Source of the DNA: Chara braunii
Lineage: Eukaryota; Streptophyta; Charophyceae; Charales; Characeae
NCBI GenBank assembly: GCA_003427395.1
Contig: BFEA01000143.1
Span: forward strand, 1,138,905 to 1,161,049
Reading direction: 5' to 3'
DNA length: 22,145 nucleotides
How positions within the stretch are numbered: position 1 is the stretch's first letter; every line of letters starts with the position of its first letter. The notes under the pieces are model-generated. The model did no database searches and was not told where the DNA came from. It saw only the letters and a program-made list of their open reading frames with translations. The translations under genes were made by a program, and so were the position numbers. Shown piece by piece: positions 1-7,453 of this stretch.

Positions 1-112
1 TGGACATAGCGTTTTGAGAGTGTTTTGATGGTGCCTGGGAAACTTGTGGGAGATAGCCTGTGGACATAGCGTTTTGAGAGTGTTTTGTAGCGTTTTGAGA
101 GTGTTTTGATGG
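1..112. repeat. Short nested tandem repeat
   Basis: A 27-bp stretch beginning TGGACATAGCG occurs at 1-27 and again at 61-87. Inside it, a 21-bp subunit starting TAGCGTTTTGAGAG occurs at 7-27, 67-87 and 88-108. The array therefore shows two levels of duplication, a 60-bp step and a 21-bp step. It may continue to the left of the window. No coding potential is visible. Confidence 0.85.
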
Positions 113-300
113 GGCGTGGGAAGTGTACCTACCCTAATCCGTCTGGGAGATTGCCTGTGCCGGACCGCGTTTAGTTCTTAGGTGCTTTTTTGGATTGGAA
201 CTGTACTACCGGCCGGAATAAACCAGGACGGAGTGCCTGGCTCATCCCGAATGGCTCCAGCATATGATGTGAGGGACGGTGGTCCTGTATCACAGCATAT

Positions 301-340
301 ATATACTAATAGTAATGGAAGTCCCCGCCTGTCTGAACTT
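301..340. repeat. Dispersed 40-bp repeat, copy 1
   Basis: This 40-bp block (ATATACTAATAGTAATGGAA onward) matches 1770-1809 at about 35 of 40 positions without gaps. The two copies continue into unrelated or strongly diverged sequence, so this looks like the edge of an uncharacterised dispersed repeat. It lies about 35 bp before the foldback at 375-590 and may belong to the same element. Confidence 0.6.
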
Positions 341-374
341 CCCAAGCGAGCGTAAAGTCATAAAACCTCCCAGC

Positions 375-590
375 GATGAAACCTTTGTATCCATTTCCTC
401 CCAAACGGGGGAAAAAGTGCCACAGGTCCCAAAATCACTTTTGGTGTCATTTTTGCACCCTGGCTGGGCCGGTAATGGCCGCTGTGTAAAATTGGCGGGA
501 AAGTGTAAAAATGATGCCCAAAGTGATTTTGGGGCCTGCTGCACCTTTTCCCCCATTTTGGGGGAAATGGATAGTACACAGGTTTCCTCG
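375..590. repeat. Imperfect foldback (long inverted repeat, MITE-like)
   Basis: The left arm (about 375-460) and right arm (about 500-590) are imperfect reverse complements over roughly 85-90 bp, with a spacer of about 40 bp. Matching landmarks are GGGGGAAAAAGTGC in the left arm against GCACCTTTTCCCCC in the right, and CCCAAAATCACTTTTGG against CAAAGTGATTTTGGGG. A transcript of either strand would fold into a long hairpin. The arms also explain why similar-looking open frames appear on both strands here, so I do not call a protein. It could be a MITE or foldback transposon remnant, or a small-RNA-type hairpin. No transposase or clear target-site duplication is visible. Confidence 0.7.
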
Positions 591-770
591 CCGGGGCCAA
601 GTCCCAATTACCCGCTAGGTCCGCGTTGAGATTTCGACCGTCAGCGACACATAACGTCCTCCAGGATTGATTCAGGCTGTGGACATGGTGTGGCTGATAG
701 ATAGTGATGGTTGGCAAATTTTTCGGGGCTTTTTAGGGTGAATTAAAACTCGTAAAAGTAATGTTTAGAG

Positions 771-810
771 TGTCCAAAAAGGGGTAGTAGTGTCCAAAAA
801 GGGGTAGTGG
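771..810. repeat. 20-bp tandem duplication
   Basis: TGTCCAAAAAGGGGTAGTAG at 771-790 is repeated at 791-810 with one difference. The surrounding sequence from about 600 to 825 shows nothing else I can assign. Confidence 0.85.
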
Positions 811-824
811 GCCTCGCGTTGACG

Positions 825-990
825 TTGAGCTAGCTGACTATCACAAAGGTGGTCAGTTAGCTCAAGGCATTGTGAGCTTGGTTCTCTCACGTCTCCATGC
901 GAAGTTCGTTATTTTCCGCTGCTGACTATCACAAAGGTGGTCAGTTAGCTCAACGTCACATCTCCATGCAAAGTTCGTCATTTTCCGCTG
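825..990. repeat. Direct repeat of a hairpin-containing unit
   Basis: A unit starting GCTGACTATCACAAAGG occurs at 833-920 and again from 921 to about 990. The second copy lacks about 19 bp. In the first copy, 825-838 and 852-865 form an inverted repeat of 14 bp with one wobble or mismatch around a 13-nt loop (TATCACAAAGGTG). The second copy keeps the right arm and loop, but its left arm has lost all but the last six bases. Both copies then share the tail CTCCATGC(G/A)AAGTTCGT. No coding function is seen. Confidence 0.75.
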
Positions 991-1333
991 CAGCCCCCCC
1001 AATAATTTCTTGACACACTGGCGCGCGCTCTTTCCATCTCACAAGATCTTTGCATGAATCTACCCACTAGCGCACGAGCTACATGGAGAATTTTGTCCGC
1101 ATGCCCCTTCTCCTAAGACATGTCCATGTTCATGTGGTACTGGCTGCCTTATGGTCCAAATGCAGTCGTACTCATGCATTCACGTTGTTGGTTTCACACA
1201 TATTTTGATGATGACTTCAATCTTCCCTCTATGTACGGTGTCGAGGCAGACCCATGTCATGACTCATAAGACGTTCACATTAGTGCACACTGTGACACCG
1301 ATTGGCTGGCTGATCAAAGACGAAGTCCTCAGT

Positions 1334-1334
<1 letters not shown>
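991..1334. other. Unassigned non-coding stretch
   Basis: I find no gene, RNA or structured repeat here. The open frame from 1151 that runs through the following microsatellite encodes a long Thr-His run and is not a credible protein. Confidence 0.5.

Positions 1335-1392
<58 letters not shown>
1335..1392. repeat. (AC)n microsatellite
   Basis: An uninterrupted AC dinucleotide run of about 29 units. Nothing suggests a coding role. The 300 bp to its right (1393-1690) hold no feature I can support. Confidence 0.97.
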
Positions 1393-1394
<2 letters not shown>

Positions 1395-1691
1395 CTCTCA
1401 AAACACAAGCACAAGACAAAAATGTGGCGGGTGCATCTGCCCATGTTCTAGAGAGAGGTTCATTGGCGTTTAGACTCTAGAGCGATTTCGACGTTTTCAA
1501 CGGTGGGCGTGGCGAGGCTGTCCCCATTCTGCAGCCATTGGCTCCTCGACTGCGGACAGGTCGGCGATCGTTGTGGTACCCTGTCAGACGAATACTTTTG
1601 TTTTCGCAATCGAAATAGAAAAAGAAAATCAAGAAAGCCATTTCTGGCAATTTTTAAAAGGACTATTATGTGTCACACCGTTGAACTACGT

Positions 1692-1737
1692 CAACTAAGC
1701 GCCATAAGTGGGACCAACTAAGCGCCATAAGTGGGAC
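1692..1737. repeat. 23-bp tandem duplication
   Basis: A 23-bp unit beginning CAACTAAGCGCCATAAGTGG occurs at 1692-1714 and is repeated at 1715-1737 almost perfectly. Confidence 0.85.
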
Positions 1738-1769
1738 TTGGCCCCAGGGAGTTTTTATGACTTCTTCCC

Positions 1770-1890
1770 ATATACTAATAACAATGGAAGTCGCCGCTTG
1801 TCTGAATTTTGCACAAGCGCTAACGATTTTTCCGAATTGGCATTTGGCGGGATGCCATTTTCATGTTCCCGCCAAAAGGGCCGAATCTGA
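1770..1890. repeat. Dispersed repeat copy 2 and left copy of the repeat flanking the U6-like sequence
   Basis: 1770-1809 is the second copy of the 40-bp block at 301-340. From 1799 the sequence (CTTGTCTGAATTTTGCACAAGC onward) is related to 2050-2150. Shared landmarks are CGATTTTTC(C)GAATTGGCA and, further on, a diverged GATGC...TTCCC...GCCGAATCTGA / GCTGAATTTGA stretch. The two related blocks lie about 250 bp apart and bracket the U6-like sequence at 1942-2045. Confidence 0.6.
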
Positions 1891-1941
1891 AGTCTACTTC
1901 GCGCAAAGCTACCGAGCTCGCTGCTTGCTTGATTTATTCTT

Positions 1942-2045
1942 TTAATAATTTGGACCATTTCTCGATTAATGCATGTCACCCTTGTGCAGGGGCCATGTTA
2001 ATCTTCTCTGTATCGTTCCAATTTTAACGGATGTCCTGAAGGATG
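1942..2045 (-). pseudogene. U6 spliceosomal snRNA-like sequence, probable pseudogene
   Basis: Read on the minus strand, this about 104-nt segment follows U6 snRNA from its 5' stem-loop to its 3' end. GACATCCG, AAAATTGGAACGATACAGAG, the ACAGAGA box, GGCCCCTGC, ATCGAGAAATGGTCCAAAT and most of the central domain are present at the right spacing. Length matches plant and animal U6 (about 102-107 nt). Differences from the highly conserved family sequence include AGC to AAC at the catalytic AGC triad, GCGC to GCAC and CACGC to CATGC. Two of these are the changes expected from CpG deamination. The 3' terminal U run is interrupted (ATTATTAAAAG). I see no TATA box or plant upstream sequence element at the expected distance (higher coordinates). 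A substituted AGC triad argues for a pseudogene or snRNA-derived repeat rather than a working gene. Identity as U6-derived is confident; inactivity is inference. Confidence 0.88.
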
Positions 2046-2049
2046 CTGG

Positions 2050-2150
2050 CTTGAATTTGGCACAGGCGCAAACGATTTTTCGAATTGGCAGTTCAACTTG
2101 GTGTGATGCAATCATCATTCCCAAGAGCGCTGAATTTGAGGCTCATGAAA
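2050..2150. repeat. Right copy of the direct repeat flanking the U6-like sequence
   Basis: This block is a diverged direct copy of 1799-1890; see that entry. It starts within about 5 bp of the 5' end of the U6-like sequence (minus strand), so the U6-like segment and this repeat may be parts of one composite repeat unit of about 250 bp. Confidence 0.55.
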
Positions 2151-2173
2151 TTTGGGGTGTAGCTTAGGCCGGC

Positions 2174-2199
2174 GAACATGACCGACGTGGGTCATGTTC
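2174..2199. repeat. Perfect 10-bp inverted repeat
   Basis: GAACATGACC (2174-2183) and GGTCATGTTC (2190-2199) are exact reverse complements around a 6-nt spacer, GACGTG. Such a palindrome could be a protein-binding site or a small hairpin. A TATAAA-like string follows at 2206-2211. I cannot assign a function. Confidence 0.8.
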
Positions 2200-3337
2200 C
2201 GTTTGTATAAACAGGACTACCGTATTCCTCCAAACACAACGAATACTCAATATGGCTGTACCGATTCCGAAAGCTAGCTTGTATACAGTCGTTATTAGGG
2301 TGCGTTGTGTTCGGGGTCCAACAGGGACGCGCCCTGATGTTCACTCTGTTCATGCTCACTTGAGCATAGCACCTCTGAGACCATTCATGCGTTCATCCTG
2401 TGTCCTTTGTCGGAACACAGTCAAACACTGGAACTGCACTGTGGGTATTTTGGGGACAGATACAATAGTTCCCTGTTGTATCTGGCAGAGGACATTAGGG
2501 AAATTCCATGCCTTTGCCCTTGTCAAATATCCAGACCGGGGAGGAAAGAGAGCCTTTCCGGAGACCGAGAAGACAGCTGGCGGGCGGCGCACATGACAGG
2601 TCACGGGAGTGACAAGAGCAGATGAGGACAGTTGACTGCCTTGTTCTTTAATTGACACTGGATTCATACGGCAAACCCACAGAAAGTCCCTAAATGGATA
2701 CTCGAAGAGAGCTTAGGCAGTCGTATCTACCACCCATGGACACACGCACACAAACTGAGATTAGTATTAGTGCCAGTGCTTTGCCTTAATATGCACTTGA
2801 CCCCTTTAGGGATTAATATAATATATTGTTCAAGTGTGCCGCTCTGGCGGCAAGACGCGTGTGTGGGCACTTAACCACAAAAACGAGGGCAACCTTGCAT
2901 CTTCTAATATACTGCCTCTCGGTATCTTTTTTGTTTCATGAATGGTTTGTGATAATTTCTGGTTGGAATTAGAGAGAGAATTTGGGAATCTTTGAAACAC
3001 ACAAACACACACAGACACAAAAATAAAATAAAATGGTTTCATCAACTTTCATGTATGTTTGTCCTCATCCTGGCATTTGCCTATCATCTGATTTTTTCAA
3101 AGTACTTTTTGTATGCCCAACTGAGCGTCTTTAACTTAAGTTGTGCCACACACTGTCAGTCAGTCATTCCTCGTCTGGAGTGCCTACAGGCTACAGCACT
3201 CTTCGGGGGGCCGCTCGGTTCCGGATGTCTGTGTTGCCTGTGGGTGATGACAGTCTGACAGATGCTTGTCGGAGTGACTCCCTGGCACAGTGGGTGGTGG
3301 GAACCAACAGTCTGTGAGGTTCACCCCCACAAATCAA
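2200..3337. other. Unassigned non-coding stretch
   Basis: I see no recognisable gene. The open frames here (for example 2252-2596 +) match no family I know and overlap frames of similar length on the other strand. AC-rich runs occur near 2740 and 3000. Confidence 0.5.
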
Positions 3338-3521
3338 CCAATCAATGAATGAATGAATCAATCAATAAGAAAAAAACAATAAAAAGTTGGAATAAAAAAA
3401 GGTGCGAGCTTCTATGAATTTTCGTTTTTTTCCCCCTCATCAGATAGACACGGAATTTTAGGGGTGTGTGCGACAGGAGGTAAGCAATCAACAAAAAAAA
3501 CGTAAAAAAAAAAAAAAAAAA
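3338..3521. repeat. Simple repeats (AATG/AATC-rich and poly-A)
   Basis: AATCAATGAATGAATGAATC-type tetranucleotide repeats lie at about 3338-3368. A-rich tracts lie at about 3369-3376, 3493-3500 and 3504-3521. All are low-complexity sequence without coding support. Confidence 0.8.
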
Positions 3522-3585
3522 CATTTGGGCCCAAGATGGCATTTGGCGGGGCACGAACCCCTTCAGGGACGGGGCCCGAACGGGT

Positions 3586-3627
3586 CCCCAACGTTTGGGG
3601 GTTGGCCTGGGGGCTTCCAACGTTTGG
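3586..3627. repeat. CCAACGTTTGG palindrome, two copies
   Basis: CCCCAACGTTTGGGG at 3586-3600 is a palindrome with 6-bp arms, and its core CCAACGTTTGG recurs at 3617-3627. The surrounding stretch is G/C-rich and sits just left of the AT microsatellite that precedes the hammerhead repeat block. Function unknown. Confidence 0.6.
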
Positions 3628-3640
3628 CCCATTAACACTG

Positions 3641-3683
3641 AATATATATATATAGATACATGTATAGATACATACATATATAT
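3641..3683. repeat. AT/ATAC-rich microsatellite
   Basis: An alternating AT run with GATACAT interruptions. It directly abuts copy 1 of the hammerhead repeat block and replaces the sequence that would carry the 5' half of the ribozyme. Similar short AT runs end both copies of the block (about 3785-3795 and 4064-4075). Confidence 0.8.
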
Positions 3684-3795
3684 ATGAGTCGGTGAAACTC
3701 CGACGAAACAGTTTGTCACAGCCCCTCGTTTGTTGTCCTCTTCTCCCTCTCTGCCTACGGTTTACCGGGCAGTTCTATTTGACGATATATATATA
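3684..3795 (+). repeat. Hammerhead repeat block, copy 1 (3' half of the ribozyme only)
   Basis: This 112-bp block matches 3964-4075 without gaps and with about six substitutions. It contains the 3' half of a hammerhead ribozyme: ATGA, stem II GTCGG/CCGAC (3688-3692 and 3700-3704, fully paired), the GAAA core and the 5' strand of stem III (CAGTTTG, 3709-3715). The CTG of the conserved CUGAUGA box, stem I, the cleavage triplet and the 3' strand of stem III are replaced by AT microsatellite. This copy therefore cannot self-cleave as it stands. Confidence 0.85.
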
Positions 3796-3936
3796 CATAT
3801 ACTTTTGCCACAGGTACTTTGAGGGCAGTGGTTGGTGCCCACCTCAAGGTATCCGTTGTCGGGCAGTCGTTGATGCTTAACCACAGCCGGGGTTAAGGTG
3901 GATTATCTCTTACACTGTAATCAGTTAGGGGATTCT

Positions 3937-3996
3937 GCAGACTGTTGAGGGTTCAGCCTCCTGATGAGTCGGTGAAACTCGGACGAAACAGTTTGC
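3937..3996 (+). ncRNA. Hammerhead ribozyme, type III
   Basis: All parts of a hammerhead are present in order. The stem III 3' strand GCAGACTG (3937-3944) pairs over 8 bp, including one G-U, with CAGTTTGC (3989-3996). The cleavage triplet is GUU (3944-3946), with the predicted cut after 3946. Stem I is GAGG (3947-3950) with CCTC (3957-3960) around the loop GUUCAG. Then come the core CUGAUGA (3961-3967), stem II from 3968 to 3984, and the core GAAA (3985-3988). Because the molecule is open at stem III, it is type III, the form found in plant retrozymes and viroid-like RNAs. Stem II carries a G-G mismatch (3971/3981) where copy 1 has a G-C pair, so activity may be reduced. It acts as a self-cleaving RNA if transcribed from the plus strand. 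The fold is read by eye; activity is not shown. Confidence 0.88.
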
Positions 3997-4075
3997 CACA
4001 GCCCGTCGTTTGTTGTCCTCTTCTCCCTCTCTGCCTACGGTTTACCGGGCAGCTCTGTTTGACTATATATATATG
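3964..4075 (+). repeat. Hammerhead repeat block, copy 2
   Basis: This is the second copy of the 112-bp block, offset 280 bp from copy 1 and about 95 percent identical. It includes the 3' half of the intact hammerhead and a shared non-ribozyme tail (GCCTACGGTTTACCGGGCAG and following) that ends in an AT run. The arrangement fits either two terminal repeats of a very short retrozyme-like element or two truncated monomers of a 280-bp tandem repeat. I found no convincing primer-binding site or polypurine tract between them. Confidence 0.8.
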
Positions 4076-5088
4076 GGATTGCTTGTTTGCAGGCAAGGGT
4101 GTTTTGATATCCTGGTTGGTCTTGTCCTGTCGTTTGGCCTGTGACGGGGAGGGAGGTGCTTGTCATCTAGGATCTGTCCATGTTAGTTTCCCCCTGTTTT
4201 GTTATATTTGGCTGTTCCCTTCCTCTTTCTTTCGCTCTTTGTCTTTTGGCTGTGCGCAAGTGGGTCGATATGACGCATGGGGGTGGGGGCAGCCGCCACT
4301 CAACCAACATCCACGTGGGCGGCCTTGTACGCAAGAGGTTTTGAACAGGGGGAGTTGTAAGTAAGAAGATAAAAAATGAATTGATTTTTTCTTGTTTTTT
4401 TTGCTTTTGCGCTCTGATATCTTTTTGATGATAGTCCCTTTTGTTGTCAAGGACGCTATTGCAATCAGACTCACTTTCTTTTCCACTTTGCATACATGCA
4501 AACAGTTGGCGATTCACACCGGCGCACAGTGCCCACTCAAAGCTCAGAGATATGGCAATCGAGAACAGAATTCAGATGCAAAACTCGCTTCAACAAGCTA
4601 TGGCGCATCAGCGCCTACACAGCCCAACTCTCGTCACTGCGCTCAACACCACTGTTCGCCCGCACTCAACTCTGGATCATCCTGAATACTCCCACACACT
4701 TGCACTCTGTCGCTAACTCCTAACACCACAGTGGCTATGGCCGCTCGACTTCTACTAACTAAGGCTACGCTATCATCTCTCAGCCCACTTCGACTTCAGG
4801 CGTTCTGCAGACCACCTTGCACAAGACGCTGTAGCAGCGCTTCCGCATGGCTTACGCAGCAAATGAATGAATGCTCGACGCTGCCTCTTGATTTATAGTT
4901 CTGTAACTCGTTGGTCTGCCCGCTTTTCCACCGGTACTTGCTGACTGTACGAAGTGAGACTGGGACTGGGTACCGCTGCCTCATCGAAGTTGGACTCCAC
5001 CACTCGGCCACTTGCCTTTGCCTAACGTGAGACACCTTCGAAAGGCCACTTCCGGACCTTCTGGAAGTCTGTGGACTCGGCTTTGAGT
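4076..5088. other. Unassigned non-coding stretch
   Basis: No recognisable gene or RNA. A small palindrome (TTTGCATACATGCAAA) lies at 4487-4502. The several short open frames at 4392-5035 overlap one another on both strands and resemble no known family. This stretch and 5150-5415 lie where the 3' LTR of element A would be expected, but I could not define an LTR edge. Confidence 0.45.
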
Positions 5089-5149
5089 ACTGTAGCAGCT
5101 ACGACCTTGACCTTTCAGGACTGTAGCGGCTACGACCTTGACCTCTCAG
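5089..5149. repeat. 31-bp tandem duplication
   Basis: ACTGTAGCAGCTACGACCTT at 5089 onward is repeated from 5120 with two or three substitutions, giving two head-to-tail units of about 31 bp. The following 150 bp are rich in CTACA/CTACC motifs but not regularly repeated. Confidence 0.75.
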
Positions 5150-5415
5150 AACACCTACAGCTACCACCTCTACCGAGCTGTGACCCCTACTTGACAGACC
5201 TACAGATCAAACCCCTACAACTACACAGACCTACGACAGACAACTACCAACTACCAAAACACAGGTCGTGGGTTCAAACACCAAGGGTCGACTCGATACT
5301 GTTCATGGGTAAGGTAAGGTCTGGGGATCGAACTCTAGGGCCCACATCTGTGACTGCAAAAGGTGAAAACCGTTTCACTCCTGCCGGTCTAAATTCAAGG
5401 TCTTCCGAGATTAGT
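5150..5415. other. Downstream flank of element A, possible decayed 3' UTR or LTR
   Basis: This region directly follows (in minus orientation) the stop codon of the element A chromodomain at 5416-5418, so the 3' untranslated region, polypurine tract and 3' LTR should begin here. I see no clear purine run followed by a TG terminus, so the LTR boundary is not called. Confidence 0.35.
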
Positions 5416-7453
5416 TCAGTCTAAGGCAGGACCTTTACCTTTCTTGTCTCTTTCGTAAGCTCTGACTATGTCGGGAGCTGTCTCTAGAAGTTCTGTTCAC
5501 GTGAACCAGCGGTCGTCTTCTGGTTCTTGAAAGGAAAATCTGACTTTTTACTGTTTCTGTGACGACCTCTACCTCCTGTCCTGAAGACGTCCTCACCTAC
5601 TATACCATCAATGTCGTATCTTCCATCCATATCTGGAGGGATCATGGATCGCCGTGATGGAAACTGTTGACTTGTGACGCAAGGCAATAACTTTGACGCA
5701 TAAAACAATGGGTAGGTGTGGAGGTGTGCTGGAATCTCAATAGTAAAGGATGGTCCATCCTCTCCGCCCTTGATCTCTAAAACTGGCTGTTCTCTATACG
5801 CAGGCAACAACTTCTATGATATGTTCTCCTCAGGAGGAAACTCTTTTGACTTGACCCAGACTAAGTTGCCTACTTGAAACTGTGAGGGCCGATTGTGCTT
5901 ATTAGCTTGCTCTATCGTTCTATGTTGGGCTCTCCTGAGGTTATCAACAACGGTAGCTATCTCTTTCTTGTGCTGTATCGCAAACTCTCGTGTACCGGGT
6001 GGTAACCTCTGAATCTGATCCCGGTTAAGTCCTTCAAATGGTCTGCGCGGTCTAGAGTTTATGTAGTTCGTTGGGAGTGCGATATGTGGCTAAGTGCACG
6101 CTGTTATTGTATGCACTGGCTACCTCTGGAAGCATCTCATTCCAATTGTTCTGGTCGGGCCTAATGTACATTCTAAGAACTTGTTGCAGGAGCTTGTTCA
6201 TCTGTTCAGTCTGACCATTAGTCTCAGGATGAGGGCCAGACGACATCAACAACTTGGAACCATAGACTCTCATTAGTTCCTGCCAGTTCTGACTGGTGAA
6301 CCTGGTATCTCTGTCACTAACTATCGACAACAGTATACCATGCGCACTGACCCAATAGTCAAAGAACTTCTGCACTACTAAATCTGTCCGTGCCTCTGCA
6401 GGCAAGGGGATGAAAACTGCATACTTAAACCTGTCAACTATAACCATGACTTGACTTCTGCCATGCCTACTCTTGACCCCAATATCAATAAAGTCCATGG
6501 ACAAAAAATCTCCAGGTCTGTCAGGAAGTTAAGGGCCTAAGAAGACCAAGAGGGGCTTGCGTAGTAGTTTTGTTCCTCTGACAGACTTTATAACTGCGTA
6601 CATACTTTATGCAGTCGGCCTTCATTCCGGGCNAGATATACGCGCGCATGAGGTTGGCTAGTGTTTTTTGCCAACCAAAGTGTCCCTCTGTGTCGTGGCA
6701 TTCCCCTAAGATCAAACTACGGATCTCCTCACTGTTGGGAACCCACAGACGGGCAACTACATTAATCTTCTCGAATAGTAACCCATTAGTAGTGCGGTAG
6801 TCTGGTTCGTCGGGGGCCTCCCTAACTCTCTTGAGGAGGTTACTATGGATAGGGTCCTGTGCATATGCTTCTCTAACTTTCTGTTGAAGACCTACCTGGT
6901 ATCTCTGTCACTAACTATCGACAACAGTATACCATGCTCACTGACCCAATAGTCAAAGAACTTCTGCACTACTAAATCTATCCGTGCCTCTGCAGGCAAG
7001 GGGATGAAAACTGCATACTTGCTAAACCTGTCAACTATAACCATGACTTGACTTTTGCCATGCCTACTCTTGACCCCAATATCAATAAAGTCCATGGACA
7101 AAAAATCTCCAGGTCTGTCAGGAAGTTAAGGGCCTAAGAAGACCAAGAGGGGCTCGCGTAGTAGTTTTGTTCCTCTGACAGACTTTATAACTGCGTACAT
7201 ACTTTATGCAGTCGGCCTTCATTCCGGGCTAGATATACGCGCGCATGAGGTTGGCTAGTGTTTTTTGCCAACCAAAGTGTCCCTCTGTGTCGTGGCATTC
7301 CCCTAAGATCAAACTACGGATCTCCTCATTGTTGGGAACTCACAGACGGGCAACTACATTAATCTTCTCGAGTAGTAACCCATTAGTAGTGCGGTAGTCT
7401 GGTTCGTCGGGGGCCTCCCTAACTCTCTTGAGGAGGTTACTATGGATAGGGTC
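5416..7453 (-). pseudogene. Element A integrase with chromodomain, containing a 594-bp duplication
   Basis: The order is an HHCC-type N-terminal region, the catalytic core and a C-terminal chromodomain. The N-terminal region (frame 6715-6521; second copy near 7310-7120) keeps the two His (CHDTEGHFG), but the first Cys of the CX2C pair is Tyr (SYKVC) in both copies. The core frame 6504-6052 has MDFIDIG for the first Asp and a D-35-E arrangement from SDRDTRF to GQTE, so the DDE triad is intact in that copy. After a frame change, 5810-5484 and an adjoining frame carry the C-terminal domain, with MIPPDMDGRYDIDGIVGEDV near the chromodomain start and PEDDRWFT near its end, broken by a frameshift near 5545 and a stop. 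The coding end is 5416. Chromodomain integrases steer insertion to heterochromatin. Confidence 0.87.

Noticed and set aside
279-717. Overlapping open frames of 105-119 codons on both strands.
   Set aside because: They arise from the two arms of the foldback, which give similar translations on both strands. No family resemblance.
1151-1480. Open frame with a long Thr-His repeat.
   Set aside because: The repeat is the AC microsatellite read as codons; the flanks are unremarkable.
2252-2667. Open frames of 72-114 codons on both strands.
   Set aside because: Similar length on opposite strands, no recognisable motif and no promoter or splice context.
3412-3460. A second hammerhead-like motif on the minus strand (CTGATGA at 3443-3437 followed by CGAAAA).
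   Set aside because: Stem II does not pair (G-rich against A-rich), and no upstream cleavage triplet with stems I and III can be formed. Chance match.
5264-5340. tRNA B-box-like strings (GGTTCAAA near 5271 and GATCGAACTC near 5326), suggesting a tRNA gene or SINE head.
   Set aside because: No A box, acceptor stem or anticodon arm could be placed around either string.
5150-5415. A 3' LTR of element A.
   Set aside because: No polypurine tract followed by a TG terminus, and no second copy to compare with.
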